This document shows, in pieces, positions 25,185 through 36,874 of a DNA stretch of 64,000 nt (position 1 is the stretch's first letter; every line of letters starts with the position of its first letter). The DNA is from Ornithinimicrobium faecis (GTDB taxonomy: Bacteria > Actinomycetota > Actinomycetes > Actinomycetales > Dermatophilaceae): NCBI RefSeq assembly GCF_023923225.1, contig NZ_CP099489.1, forward strand, positions 4,154,001 through 4,218,000, written 5' to 3'. The position numbers and the translations under genes were made by a program. Under the pieces are notes generated by a model. That model was not told where the DNA came from. It saw only the letters and a list, made by a program, of their open reading frames with translations, and did not search any database.

Positions 25185-25534
25185 CAGTGCTCGTTCCCTT
25201 CCTCGGCTGAGCCCTCGGCGTCCTCCGCAGCGACCGGCGGACGGGGGTCTCCCGGCTCGTCATACCAACCACCATGCTCGGTCACGAGGCTCGCGAAGCG
25301 CTCGCGCAGTCCCTCATAGGCGCCACCACCTGCCGCGTCGGGCAGCCGCCCGTCGACGATGTGGACCGCCCACTCGTGGGCCTCGTCGTCGTCCTCGGTG
25401 CGCGCAGCCTCCCGGACGACGGAGACGTGGGCAAACCCCTCGTCCGCGAGCTCGTCTGCCACCGCCTCCGCGGTGTCCCTCTCGGGGAAGATCAACAGGT
25501 GCTCGGCCCCCGGCCGCTCGCTCGATGAGTCCAT
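25184..25534 (-). CDS. RraB-like (regulator of ribonuclease E) small acidic protein
   Basis: A 116-residue acidic protein. The core [20 protein letters not shown]...GFAHVSVV, then [10 protein letters not shown], and [21 protein letters not shown] resembles the RraB fold, whose members inhibit RNase E. The Glu/Asp-rich C terminus is extra. The ATG at 25534 gives the expected N terminus. It is directly upstream of the acyl-CoA dehydrogenase gene and diverges from the HAD phosphatase, with 43 bases between starts. The family call is by pattern. Confidence 0.6.
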   Translation of the reverse strand: MDSSSERPGAEHLLIFPERDTAEAVADELADEGFAHVSVVREAARTEDDDEAHEWAVHIVDGRLPDAAGGGAYEGLRERFASLVTEHGGWYDEPGDPRPPVAAEDAEGSAEEGNEH

Positions 25535-25577
25535 GGAGTCACTATCGCAGCCAGCCCTGCCCTGGGATGATGAGGCC

Positions 25578-26390
25578 ATGACCGATTCCCTGCCTGTCGA
25601 CTGCTGGCTCACCGACATGGACGGCGTGCTCGTCCATGAGGAGCGCGCCCTGCCCGGAGGGGCTGAGTTCATCGCCGAGCTGCAAGAGAGCGGGGTTCGC
25701 TTCCAGCTGCTGACGAACAACTCGATCTACACCCCGCGCGACCTCCGGGCCCGACTGGCCACCGGTGGCATCGAGGTGCCCGAGGAGGCGATCTGGACCT
25801 CGGCCCTGGCGACCGCCCAGTTCCTGGCGGACCAGCGCGCTGGCGGGTCCGCCTATGTCATCGGCGAGGCCGGACTGACCAACGCACTGCACGACGTGGG
25901 CTATGTGATGACCGACCGCGCGCCCGACTATGTCGTGCTCGGCGAGACCCGCACCTATTCCTTTGAGGCGATCACCCGGGCCATCCGGCTGGTCGAGGAC
26001 GGTGCACGCTTCATCGCCACCAACCCGGATCCGACCGGTCCCTCGGCGCACGGCCCCCTGCCTGCGACGGGGTCGGTGGCCGCCCTGATCACCCGGGCGA
26101 CCGGCGTCGACCCCTATTTCATCGGCAAGCCTAATCCCCTGATGATGCGCAGCGCCCTGAACCGCATTGACGCGCACTCCGAGCACACGGTGATGATCGG
26201 CGACCGGATGGACACCGACATCATCAGCGGCCTGGAGGCCGGTCTGCGCACGATCCTCGTCCTCACCGGCTCCACGAGCGCTGACCGGGTGGAGCGCTTC
26301 CCGTTCCGCCCGACGCGGGTGTGCGACTCGATCGCTGACGTCGTCCCGCTGATCCGCGAGTTTGCGCGGTCCGATATGGGACCAGAGTGA
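25578..26390 (+). CDS. HAD-IIA family phosphatase (NagD-like)
   Basis: A 270-residue haloacid dehalogenase-superfamily hydrolase. It has DMDGVL near residue 13 (nucleophile Asp and acid/base Asp), LLTNNS, a C2 cap domain in the middle, [10 protein letters not shown] with the conserved Lys, and [11 protein letters not shown] with metal-binding Asp. Subclass IIA includes NagD and phosphoglycolate/p-nitrophenyl phosphatases; the natural substrate is unclear. It is monocistronic by spacing. Confidence 0.88.
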   Translation: MTDSLPVDCWLTDMDGVLVHEERALPGGAEFIAELQESGVRFQLLTNNSIYTPRDLRARLATGGIEVPEEAIWTSALATAQFLADQRAGGSAYVIGEAGLTNALHDVGYVMTDRAPDYVVLGETRTYSFEAITRAIRLVEDGARFIATNPDPTGPSAHGPLPATGSVAALITRATGVDPYFIGKPNPLMMRSALNRIDAHSEHTVMIGDRMDTDIISGLEAGLRTILVLTGSTSADRVERFPFRPTRVCDSIADVVPLIREFARSDMGPE

Positions 26391-26490
26391 CCCCTGAGGT
26401 GAACAACAGGTGAACATCAGGTCTGCTCCAGCGTGGCACAAGCGGTGATCGTCAGGTTCACAGTTTGACCAGATTCCCTGTCGTCCGTAA

Positions 26491-26521
26491 GTTGTGTCCG
26501 GGTGCCCGTGGGGGGTGCCCT
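26491..26521 (+). promoter_or_regulatory. 31-nt element shared with the second subtilase leader (copy 1)
   Basis: Aligns without gaps to 29214-29244 at 27 of 31 positions, with the run gcccgtggggggtgc identical in both. It lies 66 bases before the first subtilase start. It could be a transcription-factor site or a leader element; no known motif is recognised. Confidence 0.5.
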
Positions 26522-26587
26522 TGCAAAGTTGCTGGCGCAGGCACGTCCTCGGACGATCCGGTTCCAGCTCCAACTGAATGGGGAATC

Positions 26588-29041
26588 GTGAACAAGAAGA
26601 CGACACGCGGGGCCGTAGCGGCCGTCGCGGGGCTCGGGATGGTGGCAGTTGGCTTGATGCCCGCTGTCTCCGCGAGCGCTGCGCCGGACGCTGCCGACTC
26701 CAATGACGCGCAGATCAGCAGTGAGGTCACTGCCCAGCTCGACGAGAACGGCTCTGCCGACATCCTCGTGAGCCTGGACGGCAAGGCTGACCTGTCCGCC
26801 GCCTACGACATGTCGTGGGAGGACCGGGGCCAGTACGTCTACGACACGCTGCGCGCCCAGGCCGACAAGAGCCAGGCCGGCTTCCTTGCCGACCTGGACG
26901 CCGCCGGTGCGGACTACACCTCCCACTGGATCAACAACACCGTCGTGGTGAAGGGTGCCGACGCAGAGCTGGTCAGCTCCGTCGCCTCCAACGCTGATGT
27001 GAACAAGGTTGGCCTCCTCGTCGCCCCGGAGCTCATCGCTCCCGTCGAGAACGGTCCGGTCGCAACCACCAACGCCACCACCTGGGGCCTGGACGCCATC
27101 AAGGCTCCGCAGGTCTGGGAGCAGTACGGCGCCACCGGTGAGGGCATCGTCGTCGGCACGTTCGACACCGGCGCCGACGTGACCCACGAGGCGCTGGTCA
27201 ACGCTTACCGCGGCACCGAGACCGGCAGCGACGACTACAACTGGTTCGACAGCAGCGGCCAGAGCGACACCCCCATTGACCACGGAGCAGAGATCGGCGT
27301 GCCGCACGGCACGCACGTCACCGGCACCATGGTCGGCCTGGCGGGCGAGCACCAGATCGGTGTCGCCCCCGGCGCCCAGTTCATCGCCGCGACGGGTTGC
27401 TGCGTTGATGGCGCAGACCCCTTCACCTCCTTCGAGTGGTTCGCCGCGCCGACCAAGGTCGACGGCACCGACGCTGACCCCAACATGCGTCCCAACATCG
27501 TCAACAACTCCTGGGGCTACACCGGCTACCAGGAGTCGCTCCCCGCGGACATGATCGCGGAGCTTGACGAGGGCATGCAGGCCTGGGAGGCCGCTGGCAT
27601 CCTCGGCGTGTGGTCCGCTGGCAACGCCAACGAGTCCGTCGACGGCCCGGACCTGGAGCCGTGCGACACCATCTCCGCACCTTCCTGGCTCGACTCCGCC
27701 GGTTACGTCGTCGGCGCCACCCAGGAAGATGGCAACATCACCAGCTTCTCCAGCCGTGGCATGGGCCAGGACGGCGAGCCGGGTGTCGACATCGCCGCCC
27801 CGGGTGCTGCTGTTGAGTCCGCTGTCCCCGGCAACGGCTACGAGATGTGGGATGGCACCTCGATGGCTGCCCCGCACGTCTCCGGTGCGGTTGCGCTGCT
27901 GTGGAGCCAGTTCCCCGACCTGGTCGGCGACGTGGAGGGCACTCGCGCCCTGCTCGACGCCTCTGCTGTTGACCAGGCCGACCCCGAGTGCGGTGGCGAC
28001 AACGCCAACAACCCGACCTGGGGCGAGGGCTACCTCGACCTGGTGACCCTGTTCGAGGCCGCTGAGGCCGCCGAGCCGGTCCCGGCCCCCGGTGTCACCC
28101 GCGTTGCTGGTGAGGACCGTTACCAGACCGCCGACGCAGTGTCCGACCTGTTCGGCGACGATGTCGAGACCGTCTACATCGCTTCCGGCGAGAACTACCC
28201 CGACGCCGTGACCGGTTCCCCGGCCGCTGCCCAGGGCAAGTTCGACACCGCGGGCATCATGGAGACCCCGGAGGGCAACGCCGCTCCGGTGCTGCTGTCC
28301 AAGGCTGGCAAGCTCACCAACGCGACCGAGGCCGCACTGACCGAGCTCGCTCCCGAGAACGTCGTCATCCTTGGTGGCGAGACCATCATCGGCGCCGAGG
28401 TCGAGGACCAGCTCGCGGCTGACTACAACGTCAACCGCGTCGCCGGTGCAGACCGCTACGAGACCGCCGCCAACCTGGCTGCGATGTTCGACGACACGGA
28501 CAAGGTCTACGTTGCCGCCGGCAACGACAACGCCTTCTCCGACGCCCTCACCAGCTCGGCCCTGGCCGGCTCCGAGGACGCTCCCGTCCTGCTGACCAAG
28601 CCGGACTCGGTCCCGGCCGTCACCGCCGCTGCTCTCGAGGAGATCGGTGCTTCCGAGATCGTCGTCATCGGTGGCACCGAGACCATCAACGACGAGGTCT
28701 ACGCCGAGCTCGGCGCGACCGGTCGTCTGGGTGGCGCCAACAAGTTCGAGACCGCTGCTGCGATCTCGGCCGAGTACGCCGCTGACGTTCAGACGGTCTA
28801 CGTCGCCTCCGCCAACGACTACCCGGACGCTCTGGCGTCCTCGTCGCTGGCCGGCTCGCAGGACGTCCCGGTGATCGTTGTCAAGGGCACGCACGACGCG
28901 TCCGACGACAAGATCCCGGCCGTCATCAAGGACGCGCTGAAGACGCTCTCCCCGGAGAACGTCGTCATCGTCGGTGGCACCGAGGCCGTCGACAACAGCG
29001 TCCAGGAGTGGCTGGAGAACCCCGCCAGCTGGCAGGACTGA
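26588..29041 (+). CDS. Secreted subtilase (S8) with three CWB2 cell-wall-binding repeats
   Basis: An 817-residue exported serine protease. It has a signal peptide (VSASAAPD cleavage region about residue 33) and an I9-type propeptide (about 45-150). The catalytic domain has Asp in VGTFDTGADVTHEAL, His in PHGTHVTGTMVG, oxyanion Asn in NNSWGYTG, and Ser in DGTSMAAPHVSGAVALLW. From about residue 500 three CWB2 (cell-wall-binding type 2) repeats follow, starting VTRVAGEDRYQTADAVS, NRVAGADRYETAANLA and GRLGGANKFETAAAIS. It should be anchored to the wall. The GTG at 26588 starts a classical signal peptide. A strong terminator follows. Confidence 0.93.
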   Translation: MNKKTTRGAVAAVAGLGMVAVGLMPAVSASAAPDAADSNDAQISSEVTAQLDENGSADILVSLDGKADLSAAYDMSWEDRGQYVYDTLRAQADKSQAGFLADLDAAGADYTSHWINNTVVVKGADAELVSSVASNADVNKVGLLVAPELIAPVENGPVATTNATTWGLDAIKAPQVWEQYGATGEGIVVGTFDTGADVTHEALVNAYRGTETGSDDYNWFDSSGQSDTPIDHGAEIGVPHGTHVTGTMVGLAGEHQIGVAPGAQFIAATGCCVDGADPFTSFEWFAAPTKVDGTDADPNMRPNIVNNSWGYTGYQESLPADMIAELDEGMQAWEAAGILGVWSAGNANESVDGPDLEPCDTISAPSWLDSAGYVVGATQEDGNITSFSSRGMGQDGEPGVDIAAPGAAVESAVPGNGYEMWDGTSMAAPHVSGAVALLWSQFPDLVGDVEGTRALLDASAVDQADPECGGDNANNPTWGEGYLDLVTLFEAAEAAEPVPAPGVTRVAGEDRYQTADAVSDLFGDDVETVYIASGENYPDAVTGSPAAAQGKFDTAGIMETPEGNAAPVLLSKAGKLTNATEAALTELAPENVVILGGETIIGAEVEDQLAADYNVNRVAGADRYETAANLAAMFDDTDKVYVAAGNDNAFSDALTSSALAGSEDAPVLLTKPDSVPAVTAAALEEIGASEIVVIGGTETINDEVYAELGATGRLGGANKFETAAAISAEYAADVQTVYVASANDYPDALASSSLAGSQDVPVIVVKGTHDASDDKIPAVIKDALKTLSPENVVIVGGTEAVDNSVQEWLENPASWQD

Positions 29042-29085
29042 TCTCACTGAGATCCTGAGCCCCCGGGCTCACTGCTAGACACCAG

Positions 29086-29121
29086 ACCGCCGGGTCGGAG
29101 CATCAGCTCCGGCCCGGCGGT
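29086..29121 (+). terminator. Terminator after the first subtilase
   Basis: A 16-bp stem (accgccgggtcggagc and its near-complement, one mismatch) with loop atca, followed by ttctgtg. Its stem closely resembles that of the terminator after the second subtilase. Confidence 0.85.
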
Positions 29122-29213
29122 TCTGTGTGTCCGCCACCCTGGCAATCACCCTCGCAACGTTTCAGCACAGGTGTCCACGCTCATGGTTGACGGATGGGGT
29201 GGATGGGACCTAC

Positions 29214-29244
29214 GTTGTTTCGGGGCGCCCGTGGGGGGTGCTCT
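29214..29244 (+). promoter_or_regulatory. 31-nt element shared with the first subtilase leader (copy 2)
   Basis: Counterpart of 26491-26521, here only 21 bases before the ATG. The differing distance from the start argues against a fixed ribosome-site role. Confidence 0.5.
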
Positions 29245-29265
29245 GGATCACAGCAAGGGGAAAGA

Positions 29266-32181
29266 ATGAAACACCGACCATCTGGCGGGCTGCCCAAGCG
29301 CACCCTCGCCGTGGTGGCGGGCCTCGGGATGGTGGGCAGCATGCTCACCGCCGCGACCGCCACTGCCACCACGCTCCCGGCCGACAACGCCGAGACGTCC
29401 GTCAGCGCTGCTGACTTCAAGGACGGCAACTACATCGTCCTGCTCACCGATGCACCGCTGGCGACCAACTCCAGCACCGCACCCGCTGCCGGCGAGAAGC
29501 TGGACGTCACCACGAGTGCCGCCACCTCCTACGCCGCACAGCTGGCCAAGGCCCAGGACACGGTCCTGGCTGAGATCGCGGCTGAGCCGACCTACCGTTA
29601 CGACACGGTCCTGAATGGCTTCTCCGCGAAGCTGACCGCCGACGAGGCCGCTGCACTGGCCAACCGCGGCGACGTCAAGTCGGTCACCCCGGTGCAGATG
29701 CAACAGCTGCACTCCGACCCCACCTTCCCCGACGGCTCGGCATCGCCGATGACCGACCAGAGCCCGGACTTCCTGGGCCTGCGTGGCGAGGGCGGCCTGT
29801 GGGAGCAGCTCGGCGGAGCCGAGACCGCCGGTCAGAACCTGGTGATCGGCGTCATCGACACCGGCCTGGACTATGACAACGAGTCCTTCACCGAGGGCAG
29901 CGTCGCTGCTCCCCCGGAGGACTGGAACGGCGCCTGCGACAACGGCGAGGACGGCTCCTGGCCCGACGACGCCTGCACCGACAAGGTGATCGGCGCGGAC
30001 TACTTCATGGACGGCTGGACCAGCCAGGGCGCCACCCCGGCACCCGGTGAGCACGTCAGCCCGGCCGACCAGAACAGCCACGGCTCACACGTGGCGAGCA
30101 CCGTCGCCGGCTACCCGCTGACCCTGAGCGATGGCACGGACGACTTCAACATCTCGGGCATGGCCCCGGCCGCGCACATCTCGGTCTACAAGGTCTGCTG
30201 GGACATGGAGTTCGAGGGCGAGGCCTACAGCGGCTGCCAGAACGACGACTCCGCCGCGGCCGTCGAGAAGGCTGTCGAGGATGGCGTCGATGTCCTGAAC
30301 TACTCCATCGGTGGTCCGGACCCCGGCTACAACAACGACCCAGTGGACGAGGCCTTCAAGAGCGCCGCTGCCGTGGGCATCTTCAACGCCAACTCCGCCG
30401 GCAACTCCGGTCCGGAGGGCAACCCTCCCGACGTGCCGGTCGGCAACAACGCGCCGTGGGTCGCCACGGTCGCAGCCGCAACCCACAAGGAGGCTGACTC
30501 CCCGACCGTCGCAGGCTTCTCCTCACGCGGGCCGGTCGACGTGGCCAACAACGAGCAGAACCTGCTCAAGCCCGACATCGGCGCCCCCGGCGTCGACGTG
30601 CTCGCTGCCGTCGTGGACGGCTGGGGCGAGATGAGCGGAACCTCCATGGCCTCCCCGCACATCGCGGGTCTGGCGCTGCTGCTGAAGCAGGCACACCCGG
30701 ACTGGTCGCCGATGGCGATCAAGTCGGCCATGCAGACCACGGCGATTGACTACACCAATGACGAGTCCAACGACCCGTTCGTCGGTGGCACCGGCTTCGT
30801 CAACCCGCGCGAGTTCCTGGCCCCGGGCCTGGTCTTCGACGCTGGCATGGACGACTGGGACGCCTTCGAAGCAGACGTGACCACCGGTTACAACTACAAC
30901 ACCGGCTCACTGCAGATCGGCGCCCTGGGCGCCGATGCGCCCACGCAGGCCACCCGCACGGTGACCAACGTGACCGACGCCGAGGTGTCCTACACCGCGA
31001 CGTTCGACGGCCCGGCGGGCCTGGAGGTCACCGTCTCCCCGGAGACCGTGACGATCCCGGCCGGTGAGTCCGCTGAGGTCACCATCTCGGTGCGCAACGT
31101 GGACGCTGCCGCCGACGTGTGGCAGAACGGCACCCTGACCTGGACCGGTGAGGGCCAGCCAGACGTCAACTTCACGGTCATCGCCCGCGGCGAGCAGGCA
31201 CCTCCCGCTGAGGAGCCACCGCCCGAGGCACCCGGGGTCACCCGCGCGGCCGGCCTGGACCGTTACGAGACCGCCGACGCCGTGTCCGACCTGTTCGGCG
31301 ACGACGTCGACACCGTCTACATCGCCTCCGGTGAGAACTACCCCGACGCCGTGACCGGTTCCCCGGCCGCTGCCCAGGGCAAGTTCGACACCGCGGGCAT
31401 CATGGAGACCCCGGAGGGCAACGCCGCACCGGTGCTGCTGTCCAAGTCCGCCAAGCTCACCAACGCGACCGAGGCCGCGCTGACCGAGCTCGCTCCGGAC
31501 AACGTCGTCATCCTCGGTGGCGAGACCATCATCAACGCCGAGGTCGAGGACCAGCTCGCGGCCGACTACAACGTCAACCGCGTTGCCGGTGAGAACCGCT
31601 ATGACACGGCGGCCAACCTGGCCCTGATGTTCGAGGACACGGACAAGGTCTACGTTGCCGCCGGCAACGACAACGCCTTCTCCGACGCGCTCACCAGCTC
31701 GGCCCTGGCCGGCTCCGAGGACGCTCCCGTCCTGCTGACCAAGCCGGACGCCGTTCCCGCGGTGACCGCCGCGGCCATCGCGGAGCTCGACCCCTCGGAG
31801 ATCATCGTCATCGGTGGCGAGGCCACCATCGACGCGGCGACCTACGACGAGCTCGGCGCCACGGGCCGTCTCGGTGGTGCGAACAAGTTCGAGACCGCTG
31901 CTGCGATCTCGGCCCAGTACGCCGCCGACGTTCCGACGGTCTACGTCGCCTCCGCCAACGACTACCCGGACGCTCTGGCGTCCTCGTCGCTGGCTGGCGC
32001 CCAGGACGTCCCGGTGATCGTTGTCAAGGGCGCGGCTGACGCGTCCGGCGACAAGATCCCGGCCGTCATCAAGGACGCGCTGAAGACGCTCTCCCCGGAG
32101 AACGTCGTCATCGTCGGTGGCACCGAGGCCGTCGACAACAGCGTCCAGGAGTGGCTGGAGAACCCCGCCAGCTGGGAGTGA
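29266..32181 (+). CDS. Secreted subtilase (S8) with Fn3-like domain and three CWB2 repeats
   Basis: A 971-residue exported protease. After a signal peptide (about 1-40) and an I9-type propeptide, the catalytic domain shows Asp in IGVIDTGLDYDNESF, His in NSHGSHVASTVAG, and Ser in SGTSMASPHIAGLALLLKQ. An insert after the Asp (cysteines in GACDNGEDGSWPDDACTD) is unlike the first protease. A Fn3-like beta domain (TRTVTNVTDAEVSYTATFDG) follows, then a Pro/Glu linker and three CWB2 repeats almost identical in DNA to those of the neighbouring protease. This suggests duplication or gene conversion of the anchor module. Confidence 0.93.
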   Translation: MKHRPSGGLPKRTLAVVAGLGMVGSMLTAATATATTLPADNAETSVSAADFKDGNYIVLLTDAPLATNSSTAPAAGEKLDVTTSAATSYAAQLAKAQDTVLAEIAAEPTYRYDTVLNGFSAKLTADEAAALANRGDVKSVTPVQMQQLHSDPTFPDGSASPMTDQSPDFLGLRGEGGLWEQLGGAETAGQNLVIGVIDTGLDYDNESFTEGSVAAPPEDWNGACDNGEDGSWPDDACTDKVIGADYFMDGWTSQGATPAPGEHVSPADQNSHGSHVASTVAGYPLTLSDGTDDFNISGMAPAAHISVYKVCWDMEFEGEAYSGCQNDDSAAAVEKAVEDGVDVLNYSIGGPDPGYNNDPVDEAFKSAAAVGIFNANSAGNSGPEGNPPDVPVGNNAPWVATVAAATHKEADSPTVAGFSSRGPVDVANNEQNLLKPDIGAPGVDVLAAVVDGWGEMSGTSMASPHIAGLALLLKQAHPDWSPMAIKSAMQTTAIDYTNDESNDPFVGGTGFVNPREFLAPGLVFDAGMDDWDAFEADVTTGYNYNTGSLQIGALGADAPTQATRTVTNVTDAEVSYTATFDGPAGLEVTVSPETVTIPAGESAEVTISVRNVDAAADVWQNGTLTWTGEGQPDVNFTVIARGEQAPPAEEPPPEAPGVTRAAGLDRYETADAVSDLFGDDVDTVYIASGENYPDAVTGSPAAAQGKFDTAGIMETPEGNAAPVLLSKSAKLTNATEAALTELAPDNVVILGGETIINAEVEDQLAADYNVNRVAGENRYDTAANLALMFEDTDKVYVAAGNDNAFSDALTSSALAGSEDAPVLLTKPDAVPAVTAAAIAELDPSEIIVIGGEATIDAATYDELGATGRLGGANKFETAAAISAQYAADVPTVYVASANDYPDALASSSLAGAQDVPVIVVKGAADASGDKIPAVIKDALKTLSPENVVIVGGTEAVDNSVQEWLENPASWE

Positions 32182-32229
32182 GTCACACGCTCAACCCCTG
32201 AGCCCTCGGGCTCAAAGACACCACAACGG

Positions 32230-32263
32230 CCGCCGGCCCGGAGCAACAGCTCCGGGCCGGCGG
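32230..32263 (+). terminator. Terminator after the second subtilase
   Basis: A perfect 15-bp stem ccgccggcccggagc with loop aaca and a following tctt. It is the sister of the terminator at 29086-29121. Confidence 0.85.
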
Positions 32264-32283
32264 TCTTGTCGTGTCAGGAAAGG

Positions 32284-32373
32284 GTAGCGCGGTCAGAACG
32301 GCAGCGCAGTCAACGGGCAGCGCCGTCACAACGGCAGCGCGATCAGAACGGCAGCGCGATCAGAACGTCAGCG
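32284..32373. repeat. Short tandem repeat cluster (16-18 bp x 5)
   Basis: Units of the form ggcagcgcgatcagaac, two of them identical and three variant, run across the 3' end of hspR. The last two units overlap the hspR stop region, so the repeat also supplies the final hspR codons. Confidence 0.75.
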
Positions 32374-32806
32374 GCCGCCACACCGCGACAGCGGTGCTCG
32401 AGGATTCCTGCCGCGGTCGGGTGCCCGGTCGCATGACGACGGCCTCGCCGCGCGGGCCGGCCGCGAACACACGGGTGCGGACCTCGAGTGCCTCGTGGAG
32501 CGCACGATTCTGCTCAAGGAGCTCAGCGGTCCGCGACCGCAGCGCCTCGACCTGGAGCTCGAGCTCCATGATCCGCTGGATGCCCGCCAAGCTGATGCCC
32601 TCGTCCTGCGACAGTCGCTGCACCTCGCGCAACCGCGTCACGTCGCGGGCGGAATAGCGCCGTCCACCACCACGGGTGCGTTGGGGCGTGACCAGCCCGA
32701 GTCGGTCATACTGCCGCAGCGTCTGAGCGTGCATGCCCGCGAGCTCGGCCGCGATGGAGATGACATAGACCGGCGTGTCCTCGTCCAGAGTGTTCCTGCG
32801 TGCCAT
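32360..32806 (-). CDS. hspR: HspR, MerR-type heat-shock repressor
   Basis: A 148-residue MerR-family repressor: PVYVISIAAELAGMHAQTLRQYDRLGLVTPQRT is the winged-helix DNA-binding region. RRYSARDVTRLREVQRL and the coiled coil LELQVEALRSRTAELLEQNRAL follow. HspR binds HAIR operators together with DnaK and represses dnaK and clpB operons. HAIR sites are present at 21171 and 36875 in this window. It is the last gene of the dnaK-grpE-dnaJ-hspR operon. Confidence 0.93.
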   Translation of the reverse strand: MARRNTLDEDTPVYVISIAAELAGMHAQTLRQYDRLGLVTPQRTRGGGRRYSARDVTRLREVQRLSQDEGISLAGIQRIMELELQVEALRSRTAELLEQNRALHEALEVRTRVFAAGPRGEAVVMRPGTRPRQESSSTAVAVWRPLTF

Positions 32807-32914
32807 CGGTCCTCCTCCTTCGCAGTATGCCGTGGGCCGGCCTGGTCACCGGCCTCACCCGCCGAAGCGGTCGGGGTCGGCGGGGGAAGCCAGGTGGGCC
32901 AGCCGACCAGTGAG

Positions 32915-33925
32915 CTATTCGTGGGCGCGTTGCATCAGCTCGGCCCGCGGGTCCGTGCCGTCCTCCTCCGCCGCGAGCGCCTCAACGGCCTCGCGGGCAG
33001 CGTCGGACAGTCGCTGCGGGACGACGATGCTGACCTTGGCCAGCAGGTCGCCGGTGCCGCTCTTGGCCTGGATGCCGCGGCCCTTGACGCGCAGCACACG
33101 ACCTGACGGGGTGCCCGGTGCGACCTTGACCTTGACCGTGCCGCCGTCGAGGGTCGGGACCGCGACGGTCGCGCCCAGGGCAGCCTCGGCGAAGGTCACC
33201 GGCAGGTCGAGCGTCAGGTTGTTGCGGTCGCGGCCAAAGACCGGGTGCGGCCGGACGGAGACGACCAGCATGAGGTCGCCGTTGGGCGCGCCGGGGTCGC
33301 CGGCCATGCCCTTGCCGCGCAGCCGGATCTTCTGACCGTCCTTGACCCCGGCAGGGATCCGGGTGGTGACCCGACCGCCGTCAGGTGTCTGCAGAGTGAC
33401 AGTGTCGCCACTCGCTGCCTGCACGAAATCGATCGTGGTGCGTGCCTCGACATCCCGGCCACGGCGTGGGCCGCGCGTGGCCTGGAAAGGTGACCCACCG
33501 GCATACTGGCCGCCGCCAAAGCCACCCCCGAGCAGGTCCTCGAGGTTGATCCCCTGCGCGCCGCCTCCGGCAGTGCTGAAGCGGGTGCCCCCGCCACCGC
33601 CTCCACCGCCGAACATCTGGGCGAAGACGTCCTCGAACCCGGCGCCGCCGCCCCCGCCCGGGCCCCCGGCGGTGAATCTTGCACCGCCGCGGGACATCGC
33701 GCGGACCGCGTCATACTGCTGGCGCTGCTCGGGGTCGGACAGGACCGCGTAGGCCTCGCCGATCTCCTTGAACTTCTGCTCCGCGACGGTGTCCCCTGGC
33801 TTGGCGTCGGGGTGCCACTCACGGGCAAGCTTGCGATAGGTGCTCTTGATCTTTTTGTCGTCCGCGTCGGCGTCCACGCCGAGGATCGCGTAGAAGTCCT
33901 TCTCGAACCAGTCCTGGCTGGCCAT
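32915..33925 (-). CDS. dnaJ: DnaJ co-chaperone (without zinc finger)
   Basis: A 336-residue J-domain protein. J domain residues 8-75 carry the HPD motif in [10 protein letters not shown] long Gly/Phe region ([21 protein letters not shown]) follows, then two beta-sandwich substrate-binding domains ([41 protein letters not shown]). The four CxxCxGxG zinc-finger repeats of class A DnaJ are absent, so it is class B-like. It stimulates DnaK ATPase. It lies between grpE and hspR; a tandem repeat array and hairpin occupy the gap to grpE. Confidence 0.93.
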   Translation of the reverse strand: MASQDWFEKDFYAILGVDADADDKKIKSTYRKLAREWHPDAKPGDTVAEQKFKEIGEAYAVLSDPEQRQQYDAVRAMSRGGARFTAGGPGGGGGAGFEDVFAQMFGGGGGGGGTRFSTAGGGAQGINLEDLLGGGFGGGQYAGGSPFQATRGPRRGRDVEARTTIDFVQAASGDTVTLQTPDGGRVTTRIPAGVKDGQKIRLRGKGMAGDPGAPNGDLMLVVSVRPHPVFGRDRNNLTLDLPVTFAEAALGATVAVPTLDGGTVKVKVAPGTPSGRVLRVKGRGIQAKSGTGDLLAKVSIVVPQRLSDAAREAVEALAAEEDGTDPRAELMQRAHE

Positions 33926-33938
33926 GTGTCCTCACCTC

Positions 33939-34035
33939 CCGCATTTTCGTAAAGGTTTCGTACGCCCAACCCGCATTTTCATAAAGGTTTCGTACGCTCC
34001 ACCCGCATTTTTCGTAGGGGTCTCGCACGTCCCAC
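33939..34035. repeat. 32-33 bp tandem repeat (x3) between grpE and dnaJ
   Basis: Three units beginning cccgcatttt(c)g/a and containing taaaggtttcgtacg or its variant, followed by a partial fourth at ccctcatctcg. They lie 14 bases upstream of the dnaJ start, inside the operon, and so are probably transcribed. Confidence 0.75.
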
Positions 34036-34094
34036 CCTCATCTCGTCGGGTTGTTCGTAGGGGTTGTGCTGTCGCCGGTCTGTGACCGGCGGCT

Positions 34095-34126
34095 GGTCGG
34101 GGCGGCGCCAGTGCACCGCCCCGACC
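34095..34126 (-). terminator. Intra-operon hairpin after grpE
   Basis: A perfect 11-bp stem ggtcggggcgg/ccgccccgacc with a 10-base loop, 8 bases beyond the grpE stop. There is no T tract. It could attenuate transcription into dnaJ-hspR or protect the dnaK-grpE message. Confidence 0.6.
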
Positions 34127-34134
34127 ACCTTTGA

Positions 34135-34850
34135 TCATGCCGGGTCTGCCACCGCAACGCGCGCGGCGCGCACGACCCGGTCGCCGACCTTGAAGCCCGG
34201 CTGCATGACCTGGACGATCGTCGTCTCGGTCGCGCCCTCGGGCAGGTCGGCCTCCGGCAGGTGCATCAGCGCCTCGTGGACGGCGGGGTCGAAGACCTCA
34301 CCGACGGCTCCGAGTCGCTCGACGCCAAACTTGCCCAGGGTCGTCTCGAGCTTGTCGGCGATCGCCAGCAGCGGTCCCTCGGTCAGCTCGCCGTGCTCCC
34401 TGGCCATGTGCAGGTCGTCCAGCACCGGCAGGAGCGACTCGACAACCGCGGTGGTCCCGGCCTCGCGGTCGCGGACCCGGTCGCGGTCGACCCTGCGCTT
34501 GTAGTTGACATACTCCGCCTGCAGGCGGCGCAGGTCCTCGAGCCGGTCGGACGCGAGCTGGGTGTCGGGGTGGGCCTCGGAGTCCGTCGTGCCGCCAGGC
34601 AGCGACTCTCCGACGTCACCGGCAAAGGCGTCGTCACCCTCGGCCAGCACCTCGCCGTCCACAACCTCGTCACCCGTCTCGGGACCCACATTCTCGGGGT
34701 CCACACCCTCGGGGGCCACGGCCTCTGCCTCGGCAGCGGGCCTGCGGACCTCTCCGGTCTCGGGGTCGAGGCGACGCTTGTCCCGGATCACCGGGCCGGT
34801 GGGGCCTTCGGACTCAAAGTCCTGCGGTCCCCCGGCTCCGGTGGTCTCGG

Positions 34851-34854
<4 letters not shown>
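34135..34854 (-). CDS. grpE: GrpE nucleotide-exchange factor
   Basis: A 239-residue DnaK nucleotide-exchange factor. It has a long acidic disordered N terminus (about 1-110). The coiled coil is [24 protein letters not shown], split here as [15 protein letters not shown] and YKRRVDRDR. The C-terminal beta domain has [13 protein letters not shown] and [21 protein letters not shown]. The GTG start overlaps the dnaK stop by 4 bases (GTGA). Confidence 0.95.
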
Positions 34855-36761
<1,907 letters not shown>

Positions 36762-36874
36762 GCGATGACTCTCCTGTATGTCGTGTGGTTGGCCAGAGCG
36801 TCACGGCTCGGCCAGGTCTTCGGTTCCCAACTTGCTCCTTTGACCCGGTCATTGTCAAACCAGGACTCAGTGAA

